Part shown: piece after piece, positions 32,324 through 43,812 of the stretch | Layout of the letters: each line of letters opens with the position of its first letter | How positions within the stretch are numbered: position 1 is the stretch's first letter | DNA from: Blasia pusilla | Taxonomy: Eukaryota > Marchantiophyta > Marchantiopsida > Blasiales | Assembly (NCBI GenBank): GCA_050084515.1 | Contig: CM114272.1 | Coordinates: 34,348,001-34,412,000 of the forward strand | Reading direction: 5' to 3' | Length of the DNA stretch: 64,000 nucleotides | Translations under genes and position numbers: made by a program | The notes under the pieces: model-generated | Database searches by the model: none | The model's input: only the letters and a program-made list of their open reading frames with translations | Told to the model about the DNA's origin: nothing

Positions 32324-33196
32324 ATGGTGATGTGGGTGTTTGGGTACGGCTCGCTGATCTGGAAGCCCAGCTTCAACTACGATGAGCGTGTTGTCGGGTA
32401 CATTCGGGATTACAAGCGCGCATTCCATCAGGCTTGCGTTGATTTCCGGGGGACGGTGGAGAAGCCCGGAAGAACGCTGACACTGGAGCCGCAAGAAGGC
32501 GCAGTGACATGGGGCGTAGCGTACCGCGTGACCGCGGACGTGGAGCAGGAGATGTGCGTCGCTTACTTGGATCAGAGGGAGAGGACTTACGATGTGAAAG
32601 CGGTCCTCGACTTGTACACGGAGAGCTCCGGAGACGAGCCAGCCGTCGCCGGAGTACTCGCATACATCGCAACTCCCGACAGCTCCAATTTGTGGTACTT
32701 GGGCCCCGCTCCACTCCCGAAGATGGCCGCTCACATTGCTCGAAGCCTTGGCCCCGCCGGACCCAACCACGAGTACCTCTTCCGCCTGGAGGAGTCTTTG
32801 TTGAGCCTCGGGGTCGAGTGCTTGGACAAGGAGACTGCGGATCTGGCCAACGAGGTCCGCAGAATCCTTCTGAGACCCCAGCACGCTCCTCGCACCATTG
32901 AAGTCCAAGCCAAGATACAACCCGTCATGAGTCGGCGGAGGGACCAAGTGAAGCTGTCGGTTCGCACTTTGTACGATCTGAGCAAGTCCAGGCTGAGTGA
33001 GATCGTTCAGGCTCATGGACAGGCCCACTCAGGCACTGAGAACCGGCTTTGTTGTAGTTCATCACATGACAATCAGAAAGATGCCATAAGATTAATAGAG
33101 GCCTTCGGTAGTCGTCACGTTTCTTCGTATCGCCACAAGGCGACATACCAGAGCATGAAAAGGGTTCCGTCGGGACAAGCTTTAGCAGTCTGTTGA
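32324..33196 (+). CDS. GGCT2-like gamma-glutamylcyclotransferase, copy 3 (290 aa)
   Basis: Intact single-exon ChaC/GGCT2 family gene, nearly identical to copy 2 over the catalytic core. Residues visible are YGSL 8-11, RDYKRAFHQ 28-36, TWGVAYRV 62-69, the catalytic glutamate E86 in [22 protein letters not shown] 124-135, [17 protein letters not shown] 143-159 and LANEVRRIL 174-182. The frame is open for another 61 codons upstream (from 32141), but homology to every other copy begins at the Met at 32324, in AAGATGGTG, so I start there. The C-terminal extension runs about residues 185-290 and ends SGQALAVC. Upstream lie a perfect palindrome and two G-boxes. The 3' flank is shared with copies 2 and 4. 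Predicted role: cytosolic breakdown of glutathione to 5-oxoproline and Cys-Gly. Confidence 0.92.
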   Translation: MVMWVFGYGSLIWKPSFNYDERVVGYIRDYKRAFHQACVDFRGTVEKPGRTLTLEPQEGAVTWGVAYRVTADVEQEMCVAYLDQRERTYDVKAVLDLYTESSGDEPAVAGVLAYIATPDSSNLWYLGPAPLPKMAAHIARSLGPAGPNHEYLFRLEESLLSLGVECLDKETADLANEVRRILLRPQHAPRTIEVQAKIQPVMSRRRDQVKLSVRTLYDLSKSRLSEIVQAHGQAHSGTENRLCCSSSHDNQKDAIRLIEAFGSRHVSSYRHKATYQSMKRVPSGQALAVC

Positions 33197-34127
33197 TCGG
33201 CTGCACCCTTCCCAGTTTTGCAGAGAGTAGCCAGTGAGTTTATAGGATAGTAAGACCCATTCACTGCATTATAGATACATCTATATAGCTAGTGATTGGA
33301 TCTTTCCAACGAAATATTGATGTATGATAGCAATCTATATATATGTTCACCCTCAGGCATGGCTGTAACATAGCAATCTTCAGCTAATTTTGAGTCTAGG
33401 TTGGTCGGAGATGCAACGAAACTTAGAAATTAGATTAGAAAATTTGAAGTAGAGTTCGTACTTGGCGATGGCAAAATGCAGAACCAATTTAGTGGATCCT
33501 CCAACTTTCGCGGGTATAAACCTAATATACTACCGGATTGATTGTAATGCTCAATCGGTCGAAATTTAGAATTCATTTTTGCTGAAACATCTGTCCATCA
33601 GATTCGCGAGCTCATGTACTATCGAAGCTCCCTTATCCTTGTATGAGAATTTGGATGGATATTTACTTACAATCGGTACCTATCCGTGTGAGTGCCGGAA
33701 TCGAGTATGGCGCGTCGTATTACCCCCGCATGGAAGTCTGAGGGTACCTGTTGGATCATCTCTTGTTCATCGCCGTCATTCCTAAATTGTGATCCAGTAA
33801 AACACTGAGATGATTTTCTGGTGCACGGGAGAGCCACAAGGAGCAATTCCTTGTGTGCTTCGCATATGCTTCCCCCGGTACCTTCTGAGTAGATTTGGTC
33901 CAGGAGCTTGAGCGCTTGGAATCTCCAAATAAAAAAGTTCTTAAAAGGGATCGCAGCATAGGTCTTCAGACCTACACACACCTCATGCGCACCACTGTAA
34001 TTTCCTGAGCGTGAGTCATTCATGTCCCGGATTCAATTTGGAGACTTGGCGGCCTTGGTGAGCTGTGGCACTTTACGGTGACCACCGGAAGATAAGACTT
34101 ACTTTTCACCCAACTCCGCAGAGTTCT
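33197..34127. other. 3' flank of GGCT copy 3 and beyond
   Basis: The first 130 bases are homologous to the 3' flank of copy 2 and probably include the 3' untranslated region. Beyond about 33330 I see only short frames on both strands (for example 33667-34023, minus) with no domain. Confidence 0.4.
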
Positions 34128-34163
34128 GAAATGTTGCTGAAACCGAAATCTCAGCAACATTTC
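34128..34163. repeat. Perfect 13-bp stem hairpin
   Basis: Arms GAAATGTTGCTGA (34128-34140) and TCAGCAACATTTC (34151-34163) around a 10-base loop. No T-run follows and no gene ends here, so I treat it as a structural repeat of unknown role. Confidence 0.6.
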
Positions 34164-35646
34164 TGACGGCTGGAGACATTAGATTTAGCCGTTTGTTTCG
34201 CTTGTTCGGCTCGGGTGGACGGTCCCAGCACAGGCACGCCACCGCCGGTAGAATTCGTGCTCTCGACAGTTGCAATTTGGAGTATCCATCCCACGCACAA
34301 AAAAAGAAACTAAAGATAACCACCCAAATTCCTAGCAATTCTCCCGTATTTTCGTGCGGGACTGGCACACCCGGTTATGCAGATGATACTTTCGTTGTCC
34401 GGGAAGCTGATTGAGAGCATCATTGATTGATGAACGAAGACTCACAACATGTCATCGAATCAGAGAGCAAGAGATCATGGGCAAGAGGGATATTCGGAAG
34501 GGAAGATATTTTAGATTTCATATTTTACATTTCTTGATGCAAGAGTACAACAAACGCCGGCCTCACATGAGAGCGCTCCATTTTTCTTCATTATTTTTCT
34601 TCAATCAGATTTGGTTGACTAAATCTTAATTCTATCCTTGTCTTTTTCCGAGGATTCTTTTAACCTTTCTACTTATGTGACTCGCTCATGTGCCGGGTGT
34701 GGCGTCACATGACTCGTCTCATCATAAAGAGTGGTGTAATTGTTCTGGGTAAGGTATGGCCTAGCGAAAAGCTCTTGGCGACGACGTATCATTTGCATTG
34801 ATACGCTTTCTTTTGGAGAAGAGTTGGTGTTCGAAACCGTAATTCCACAATCATCGAAGATTGTGTACATATGATCCTTATCTGATCATAAACGTGACTC
34901 ATGTGACACAGTCGTTTTCGTATAGATGCTGAGCTATGTGCCAAATTGGCTTCCACAGTAGAAGCTGATCGCATTTCCTCAGTGCTTTCCAATTTTCCAC
35001 TTCGCTGTATTAGTTGCATGCAATTAAATTCAGAATCAGTTCATAATTTCAGCATATCTCCATTTTCTGCTGACGGCATGCCTTTGTCGTTTTTAGTTCG
35101 TCCGTCAAAAGACTCATCACTACTTCATACTCTCTCCAAGATGTGCACTCCACCTGTGCACCTCCCCTTCAAACGGTGCTGGAACAGTCGGTCTGTTGGC
35201 AATTCTTGGGCTATACGGACATACAGCGCTCGCCCATACATTCGATAGAATTCATTTTGGATAATTAGATTTCAATTCTCATTGCAGCGGCATTTAGGGC
35301 TACGGGATATGAGATTTGACGTCAAGTTATGGTTGTGCATTCATCCCGGCACCGGGAACTCCAAGTACATTCATTCACACATGCGTAGACAAAGTAGGAT
35401 TATATTTCTACTTTGTCATATTCTTGAGAAAAGCTACCGAAGTTGACAATGTGGAGCTTAAGTTGGACTCGCTGCCAGATTCTTCGAATCCAGAGGGAAC
35501 AGCACTTCGATTGAGCTGAAAGCTCAATCGAAGCGGATGCGTTGGAAAACAGCTGTATAATTCTATTTGAATCAGTGGATGAGTCTTACCCGTCCGCCTT
35601 CAAATCTCAAACCCTCTACAAAACTGGAAGCTACGAAGCTACATAA
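34164..35646. other. Intergenic interval with one small hairpin
   Basis: No gene recognised. At 35505-35533 a perfect 13-bp inverted repeat, CTTCGATTGAGCT, flanks a GAA loop. It lies about 115 bases past the stop of minus-strand copy 4. The last 110 bases are the 3' flank of copy 4, with CAGTTTTG-type sequence shared with copies 2 and 3. Confidence 0.45.
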
Positions 35647-36508
35647 TCAGTGAACTGCTAACGCTTTACTCGAAAGAATCTTTTTCATGGTCCGGTATTT
35701 CGGATTTTCGCTTTGCGAAGAAGTATGAAGACTGCGGAAGGTATCCATTAAACTCATAACTCCCTCGTGAGTTGCGTCGGGTGAGATGGTGCTTTCAGTC
35801 CGGTGGTTCTCAGCGCCCGAGTGCACATGAACTTGAACGACCTCACTCAGCCTGTACTTCCTCACGTCCATCCAAATGCGCACCGACCGCTTGAGTTGGT
35901 CCCTGCGCCGATTCATGACGGGTTGAATCTGTGGTTCGACATCAGCAGCTTCAGCAGTTTGTTTCGGTCTCTGGAGGATTCTGCGGACCTCGGCGGCCAG
36001 CCCGGCTATTTCCTCGTCCGAACAGTCCACCCCGAGACTTCTCCAGTCGGAAGAGGTACTCGTGGTTGGGTCCGGCGGGACCATGGCTTCGCGCAATGTG
36101 AGCGGCCATCTTGGGGAGGGGAACGGGGCCCAAGTACCACAAATTGGAGCTGTCGGGAGTTGCGATGAATGTGAGTACTCCGGCGATGGCTGGCTCGTCT
36201 CCGGAGCTCTCCGTGTACAAGTCGAGGACCGCTTTCACATCGTAAGTTCTCTCCCTCTGATCCAAGTAAGCGACGCACATCTCCTGCTCCACGTCCGCGG
36301 TCACGCGGTACGCTACGCCCCATGTCAGCGCACCCTCTTGCGGCTCCAGAGTCAGCGTTCTTCCGGGCTTCTCCACCGTACCCCGAAAATCAATGCATGC
36401 CTGATGAAACGCGCGCTTGTAGTCGCGAATGTACCCCACCACGCGCTCATCGTACTTGAAGCTGGGCTTCCAGATGAGCTAGCCGTACCCAAACACCCAC
36501 ATCACCGT
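35647..36508 (-). pseudogene. GGCT2-like copy 4, pseudogene with three lesions
   Basis: Minus-strand copy broken in three places. The first codon is ACG instead of ATG (36506-36508). Codon 10, the serine of the YGSL substrate loop, is TAG (36479-36481). After FRLEKS an 11-base deletion near 36036 shifts the frame. Between these lesions the core is almost perfect: [24 protein letters not shown], the catalytic-glutamate block [10 protein letters not shown] and NLWYLGPVPLPKMA. After the shift the tail continues in another frame with LGVDCSDEEIAGLAAEVRRIL and ends LSSKALAVH at 35647. Good conservation of both halves suggests recent loss. A shorter product starting at an internal Met (36442) would lack the substrate loop and should be inactive. 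Confidence 0.9.
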
Positions 36509-37560
36509 CTCCGATTACGGCGATCGAAGGCTTTCCACGATTCCGATCCACAAATATGACGGGCGATCCGAAGGCGAAAGCGGATCTCACGCGCGATTTC
36601 TAGCCGATTTAACTTCTTGCGCCAATATCACAGGCTAACGACTCGACGATACCCGAAATCGGAGCTCACCGGCTCGGATGAGACCTCACTGCTATGGCGC
36701 TTTCATTCCCAAGGATGACTCCGATCCAAATGCGGAGCTCAGATCGATCCCAACGATCATACCGACATCCTCCACACCGGAAGGTTTAAAGGAGACGCCC
36801 CGCGTGCAGCCTCCATCTCCGCGACTTCCACTACTTCTAAGTTCTCAGGACATACGGACGCGGAGAGCAACCTTGGACGGCAAAGCAACCGCCAGCCTAA
36901 GCTCATAGCTCAATTCTAGGCAGCTCTAGGTAGATTCAGCGCGACCTCCCCCACCAAACTATACCAATAGGAATTTCTGACCCTCGCGAACCAATGCACG
37001 CGGAGAGGATCGAATAGCACACTGAAAACGCTTGGAGCCGTAAACGCAGTGAAAACAGGCCGACTGGTACATCATGCCCAGTTCGCACGCAACAAGGGTC
37101 GGTGGCAGTCGCCGCCCTAGCGGACCCAGCTCAACTATACTTGTCAGCAAGCAATCATCCGATGTTTTGACGACGCTTCTAATACGGAAACGCCGGCATG
37201 TGATTGTTTGTAGTTAATAATGACTTCATGCTGTCTAGTGTCTACTGAATTGAGGGCTGCGGAGTAGTCGGAAGACTCCAAAGTCTGAAAGTACCCACCC
37301 ATGTAGTCCGTTTCCGAATTCCGAAGTGGTAACTTTTCGCCGGCTCAGCTCGTACCTCCCCAAGTACGAAAACACGACTGTGACATGTGCTTTGCTCGAC
37401 GAACCCAGGATACGTAAACCACAGGCGGTTTAGGTACCACCGGAGGTTTGGGTGCCTCCTTAGCTTACGTCCTAGCGGAAATTATGCTTGTTCATTTGCT
37501 GGACTAGTGTGGTCCTTGTGAAAATGAGGCAGGGGGGAGTGGACTAAGACGGTGTTGGGG
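36509..37560. other. Upstream flank of GGCT copy 4
   Basis: Balanced sequence upstream of minus-strand copy 4. A stretch at about 36915-37010 (AGGTAGATTCAGCGCGACCTC...CCAATGCACG) resembles 42087-42130 upstream of copy 5 (AGGTAGATTCGGTGGAATCTC...CCAATGCAAA), which supports duplication of the promoter region together with the gene. No other gene seen. Confidence 0.45.
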
Positions 37561-39103
37561 TAACGGGATGAAATTAATTCACGCTGAATCGTCTTGTTCA
37601 GATTTTATTACGATTCTTTTCATCTAAACATTTTCTAAATCACTTATATATTTATTAATGTGACCTCTTGAGTCTTAGGAAAGAAAAAATTGTGAACCTG
37701 TGTAAGGCAATGATTTTAGAAGGGAGTGAAAAAGAAGGGAAAAAAGAAAAAAAGGAAAGAAATGAAGAACAGTTCGAGAAAGGCAAGGAAATATTCACTT
37801 GAAAAGAATTTCAAAGCAACTTGTCAAACCTCTCTTATGTATGGACTAGGGGGCGGCACGGGATGAAGGAACTAATCTTCTTGCACAATTTATTTTTTCT
37901 TGTTGCCCGGGTGTCACATGTCAATCATAGAGGTGTTTGCAAATTAAGAAGGCACTCTCTCATATAGATAACTACCATCACGTGACCCCATTTTCATATC
38001 TTCTTCCGAGAGACCTCCATACATAACTAACTTAACTATATTTCTGAATAATATGTGTTCGGATAGTTATGCGACAAAATCTGTCATAAGTTGTAAGTCC
38101 ACCACCACATTCCTATATCTAGTATTCGGGAGACATTCCTATATCTAGTACTCGGGAGACCTCCAAAAGTTAGGGAAATTTTGAAAATATGCCACATTTC
38201 AATGAGAATGTGCCCAACTAAACATTTGACATAAGTATTTAGGAATATTTCAAAAATTCAGTTATATTGGTAAGGCACCAAAATTTACATTAGTATTGGT
38301 ATGGTGCCAAACTTTAGATTGGAACTGAAAAGAGATTAAATTGTAAGTTACTTGTTTTAATAATTCAGAGAATTTGTTTCGGTGAAAATGGATCACAATG
38401 CATTAATGTATTTATCAATAAACACATGAAATTGTAAGATAGAGGGCCAACACCTCTATACCCTCCCATTACTATATAGATTAAGGAAATAACCTTAAGA
38501 TACGAAAATTAAGGGTATTCAACGTGTTTGGAAATTTTAATTTCAAAACATTAACAGAAAAAGAAAGATTTCTTGGGTAGTTAAAACATTGTGGAAACAA
38601 ACATTTCATGGGAATATTTTGTTAAATAAAAATGGCCATCAAGCATCTGATTATGTAAAATGGACTATGAGCAAGATCTTGGTCAATGAGCTTAAATAAA
38701 GTCCCTAGAATGGACTCCATGCAAGAACTTCAGAAAAATAGAGTCCAAATATTCCTAAGTGTAGGAAAGTTTTGAACATCCAAACATTTGGATACTAGAA
38801 AGACTTAGTTTTTTCGTTCACAATAATCAAAAAATGTAATTAATACAATTGGTTGGATACTAATTAATACTGAATTTTGACCGAAATATTTTCTTATTTT
38901 ATGTGTTTATTGTGTAGGCTAAATTTCTCTAAGGTCATGATTGGACAAGATTGCAAGCATACACAGTAGAGTCTACTTATGTCCTAAGGACATGTTCCTA
39001 CCACCATGGAAATTTTTCTCACTTTTGGCCACCCACTTCTCACACCCCCAACTCATCCCATACATATGCCCATGCTCGACTTGTTCTTTTCCATGTGTCA
39101 TGT
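37561..39103. other. AT-rich interval with 26-bp tandem pair
   Basis: Non-coding. At 38109-38160 a 26-base unit (ATTCCTATATCTAGTATTCG...) is present twice in tandem with one difference. Nothing else recognised. Confidence 0.45.
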
Positions 39104-39491
39104 CAAGGTTGCACAAAAACCGACAAGGCCACCGACATGCCGCTCGGGTACCGGTGGCCCTCATCAGAACCCGCCCTAGAGCCTGCCGAGGCGGTAGCGG
39201 GACACTGGGCTAGCCGAGCCTGCATCGGTTTTGTGGCTCGCGACATGGCACGCTCAAGGTGCGGGCCATGCACGAGCCCGCCATGTGGGCCTCAAGATCA
39301 CCATACTCGGGCCTAAGACTGCCCTAAGGGGGGGCAGCCCGCCATGTGCGGGCCCTGGACCCTATGCATGGCCGCGGGCCACAAAACCGATGCGGGCTCG
39401 GCGAGCCCGGGTTCCCTTTACGGGCTCACGTGCCAACCGTGGATACAACGGCCCGCACGGACACGGTATCCGCGGGCATAGACTTTGTCCT
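39104..39491. mobile_element. GC-rich TIR element, right end truncated
   Basis: The left end CAAGGTTGCACAAAAACCGAC matches the family. The interior has GAGCCCGCC, GCGGGCC and GCCCGCAC words. Near 39470 the right subterminal words (ACACGGTATCCGCGGGC then GACTTTGTCC) appear, but the sequence then breaks off at about 39491 without GTGCAACCTTG. No target duplication is recoverable. Confidence 0.65.
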
Positions 39492-40925
39492 ATAGGCTAT
39501 TTATTGCACAAGGGAACCTTTCTTTTCAAGGGGCTTGTTTCTATTGGTTGCATCCCCTAGGTTCCTCTTAAATCCCACCACTCCCAACACTCTCCCTCCA
39601 CAACCTTCTTGCACCTAGCCCTTGCGTGGGCAACTCGAGTTCTTGGAAAATTAGAGAGCAAGATGGCAAGACCCAACTTGTCCCATGGACTTGCATTGGG
39701 TGAATAGCAAGTAGTCATGGATTCAATTATCAAACGAACTTTGAGGTTTTTTAAGTTTCTCAAGGTTTTTCCAAATTAAAAAAAAGTTAACATATAGAAC
39801 TCAAATATCCCATAAATTCTTACTAGGAAAAAATTTCACCCTTAATTGATGACTACTTTTTACTGTCTTAAACACTTTGTCTTCTTGCAAAATTATTAAT
39901 GAACCATTACAATAAGGTAGTAATGGTTCTAGGAAACAATTTTAGGAACTAGTATTTCATGAAACCATGGTATCCATTTTATCTACTCAATCCCATTAGA
40001 GTTTTACAATGGGACTTGGGCCAAGTCCCATTGTAATTGGGGAGCCTTAAGGGAAATATCTCCACCATCCACCATGGACCAAGGTGATGTAATTTCGAGT
40101 CACTACCTTTGGTGGACCCGTGGGAACATGTATGTGATGCCACAACTTTGCTTATCCAAGTGACCACACAAAAAAGCCATAATGGTGATGGAATTCCATT
40201 CATAGTCCCCAAAAAGATAATGAAGATTGTTTTTCGTTGTAGCGTTTCTCATGGTTTGGACTTGATTTGTAGTTTCGGGTGTTTCGTTTCTTTTCACGAT
40301 TCTAGTCTCTTCCATTCCTCTTGACTTTCTTATGAAGTTACTTCATTGAGTAATGGGGACTTGTGTGCATGTTTTGCGTGTCTATATCTGAATTGTAGGA
40401 AGTTTCGTCCACTCGTTAAATTATATCATATTCGGCATGAAGAGATCGTGATGGTGTGGAAACAAAGATGGGATCAGTTGCAGAGAAGTGGGATGGAAGG
40501 GGAATTTTTTTTCCCCCTCCCTCCGAATCCTTCTGCAGCCGATCCCTATTTGGCCACAAGATTGAGACAAGTTTGACGTCATGAAACTTTTTATTGAGAA
40601 ATTTTGGTGTTAACCTCTCGTTGTAAGTCCGGACTGGAACCGATTTCACCGAATCGATCACAGTCAAATCACACAAGGTATTTAAAGGATACACGATTAG
40701 CCACATACTGTCATTGAAATCAAACATCGGGCCGAACTGCGAGCTCATGCACTAGATGTGCAAATGAATCAATGTGTCTTACTCATCACCTATCTAGATT
40801 TGAAACCAAGTGCAGAACTCCAAGGGGATGAAGTTACGTAATCCATGGACCTTTTTCTCTGGATATTCTGGCTTTGAACCGTCCGCTGTCAAATGTGCGA
40901 CCGTTCCAAACCTGCAAGTGACGAA
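39492..40925. other. Non-coding interval with 16-bp palindrome
   Basis: At 40004-40036 two 16-base arms (TTACAATGGGACTTGG and its reverse complement) flank a single G. Short frames on both strands near 40100-40320 and 40416-40748 show no domain. Confidence 0.45.
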
Positions 40926-41772
40926 GGCCATCAATAAACTTCGAAACCTCTTCTTGAAAGAATATCTTTCGTGCTCCGGTACTTTGGCTTTGTGCGATGC
41001 TGCGAGATGTGACCACTACGGAATGCATCCATTAATCTCATAACTCCTGAATGACTGCACTCAGATAGGCTCCTGTGAGTCCAGTGGTTTTCTGTGCCCG
41101 AGTTTACATGGTCATGAACTCACTCAACTCTGGACTTACTCACGTCAAGCAAAATGCGCTCAGACCGCTTTATTTGGTCCATCTTACGATTCTTTATGGG
41201 CTGAATCGTGGGATTCGTGGCTTCGACATCAACGGCATGAGCAGTTTGTCTAGGCCTATGGAGGATTCTGCGACACTCGTTGGCGCGATCGGCTATTGCC
41301 CTGTACAAATAGTCTAACCCGAGGGCCTGATAAAGATCGTTCCCAACGGAAGAGGTAGTCGTAATTGGGCCCGGCGGGTCCATGGCTTCGCGCAAAGTGG
41401 AGCGGGGCCCAAGCACCACAAATTGGCGCTGTCAGGAATTACGATGTGAGTCAGAACTCCGGCAGTGGGTGGCTCGTCTCCCGAACTCTCTATGTAGAAG
41501 TCGAGGACCGCTGACATATCGTAAGTTCTCTCCCTCTGATCCAAGTAAGCAACGGACATCTCCTGGTCCTTGTCCGATGTCACGCGGCACGCTATGCCCC
41601 ATGTCACCGCACCGTCTTGCGGCTCCAAAGCCACTGCTCTTCCGGTCTGCTCCACAGTGCCCCAAAAATCAATGCAAGCCTCATGAAACCCCACGCTTGT
41701 AATCCCGAATGTACCCCACCACACGCTCATCGTACTTGAAGGTGGGTCTCCAGGTCCACGCACCATATGCGA
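40926..41772 (-). pseudogene. GGCT2-like copy 5, decayed pseudogene
   Basis: Oldest-looking copy, on the minus strand. The N-terminal loop is altered to YGAWTW in place of YGSLIW, and no start equivalent to MVMW remains. [19 protein letters not shown] is readable, then one extra base near 41685 shifts the frame and brings a stop. The core continues with CIDFWGTVE, TWGIACRV and the catalytic-glutamate block [10 protein letters not shown], up to NLWCLGPAPL. A deletion of about 20 bases near 41395 removes the [12 protein letters not shown] segment. The tail can be traced in a third phase (ECRRILHRPRQ, RKMDQIKRSERILLDVSKSR) to about 40926. No functional enzyme is expected. Confidence 0.85.
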
Positions 41773-43462
41773 TTCACTTTACGTCGATCGAGTCCCTCGC
41801 GAAATTTTGATATCCCAAAAGTACTACGGATGATCTGGCGGGAGCAAGCAGCTCCTGCAAACTCACGTCAGATACCAATCGCTGCAATTTCTTCCACTTC
41901 AGCACTGGGTGCTGGAATCAGAGAACATCTCTGAGAACTGAGCCTACTAGCTACATCTATTTCAAAATCTGGAAGAATGTTCCACGCGTGAACGTGCTCT
42001 ATGGATTCACGATTGGATGATGACTGGGATGGAGCTTTAGCGCTGAACTCACGAAGGAAGATAATTCACAGGCCTACCCAGTCTCCAAGGTAGATTCGGT
42101 GGAATCTCTCACTGTAAACCAATGCAAACTCTTCGTGCTTCCGTAAGAGCACGGAAGTATGACATGATGAAAACGTTAAGAGTCATTTCCCGAAAAGAAA
42201 ATTGTACTTCGAGTTAGGGATAAAGATTCGTCGGACTCGTTTGAATGTAACGAAGAATTCGTTCCCCAGCACAGTAAAGTCTTGGTTGTTCAGTGGATGA
42301 ATTACCAACTCCTGCTCTACACAGCTACTGGACGACGAGAAGAGACGTTCTTGTGCTTCCGAATTCCAGAGCCTCAATGTTCACCTGTCCCGTCGCAAAT
42401 CACAGTTACTATAGTTCCTGTGCCGGGCCCCAAAGGAAATCCCGGCTTCACCGGTTCTGCACTTCACCTCAGCAGTAATGATGAACACTGTGGGAGCGGA
42501 AATGGTCATGAGTAATCGCGTCTGTTGGCTCATTACTTTATGGGATTTTTTCCCACGTGTTTCTCCTTCCAAAGCAACGAGGAGCACGGGAGCCATAGCG
42601 AATCACTATAAGTCCCTTAACGTGTTTGTTTTATTACAATTGTCCACAGTTACATTTCAAATGACCCTGTCCTTTCACTCTCATTATATCATCTCTTTTG
42701 TAGGATAGAAGAGTCTCACTAGATCGTGTTTCTATGTTTTGTCCGCATTATGAAAAGCGGTTTAATTCGAGAATCCATCCTTTAGATGGAGAGCAGAAAT
42801 GAGAACACTTCTCTATATAACGAGGATGTTGTTTGCAGAAGCCTTCTCTTCATGGCCATGATCAGCATCGTTTCTACCTCCGGGTGCTTCGGAGGTAAGA
42901 ACAATCAACAGAAACCCACGTGAAGTCAGAATGGCCACTTCCCATCGCGCAATGGAGAACGTCATCAACATTCACGCTGAAACACACACGCGATTTCCAA
43001 TCACCACCGGCGCTCTACTATTTGTTTGAGCCAATCACATTCCACAGACTGTCTGGCTTCGAGTTCGAGGACCCACACAATACCGACGGAACCCGAGGAA
43101 TGTACCATTCCGAAATTCGGATACGGACCACACGGGCATATCTAAAGTGTGGGGTCTCGTAGCAGTCAAATAGCTCCTGGCGAGCTAGCTCAGCCTAGCT
43201 GCAACCGCAGTCATCATTAAAGTTGCACTAAAATCACATATTTATGTGCGAATAGTCGTAAGAAAATGAGCTGATTTCACGCTGAACAATTCGACGGTGA
43301 GGGGATAGAGCCATGTAAACACGAGCACCACCGACTTTGTCGCTAATCGATCATGAAGCGGTTTATCGTGGTACGTGAGGTGGGCCTCAGCTTTGCGATC
43401 ATCTGGTCCAGTCAAACTTAGGATGATGTCAAAATTTCGGCCAACGTACGTGTCAATCGAAG
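41773..43462. other. Shared upstream interval between copies 5 and 6
   Basis: Lies between the 5' ends of divergent pseudogenes 5 (minus) and 6 (plus). It contains the AGGTAGATTC-type stretch shared with the copy 4 flank. Frames of 60 to 80 codons near 42180-43160 show no domain that I recognise. Confidence 0.4.
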
Positions 43463-43812
43463 ATGGTGATGTGGGTGTTTGGGTACGGCTCGCTCATATG
43501 ATATGGAGGCCCAGCTTCAAGTACGATGAGCGCGTAGTGGGGTACATTCGGGATTACAAGCGCGCGTTTCGTCGGTCTTGCTTTGTCCGAGCGTGAACCG
43601 TGGAGAATTCGGGAAGAACGCTGACTCTGGAGCCGCAAGAGAGTGCGGCGACATGGGGCGTAGCGTACTGCGTGACAGCGGCCGTGGAGCAGGAGATCTA
43701 CGTTGCTCCCTTGGATCAGAGGGAGCGAGCTTACGATGTAACAGCAGTCCCCGACATGTACACAGAGGGCTCCGGAGACGAGGAAGCCATCGCCGGAGTA
43801 CTGACGTGCATT
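43463..43812 (+). pseudogene. GGCT2-like copy 6, truncated pseudogene
   Basis: Plus-strand copy that starts normally with [11 protein letters not shown] at 43463. It is then shifted by a 5-base tandem duplication (ATATG at 43496-43500 and 43501-43505) inside the codons of the LIW motif. Downstream [30 protein letters not shown] and TWGVAYCV can be read. The catalytic block is changed from [10 protein letters not shown] to PLDQRERAYD, so the glutamate survives. A further change in the CIDFRG region adds a stop. Homology ends abruptly near 43812, after GVLT, so the last third of the core and the whole tail are missing. Confidence 0.85.

Noticed and set aside
42180-43162. Possible unknown gene between pseudogenes 5 and 6
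   Set aside because: The frames are short, overlap on both strands and lack motifs. The region is better explained as duplicated upstream flank of the GGCT units.
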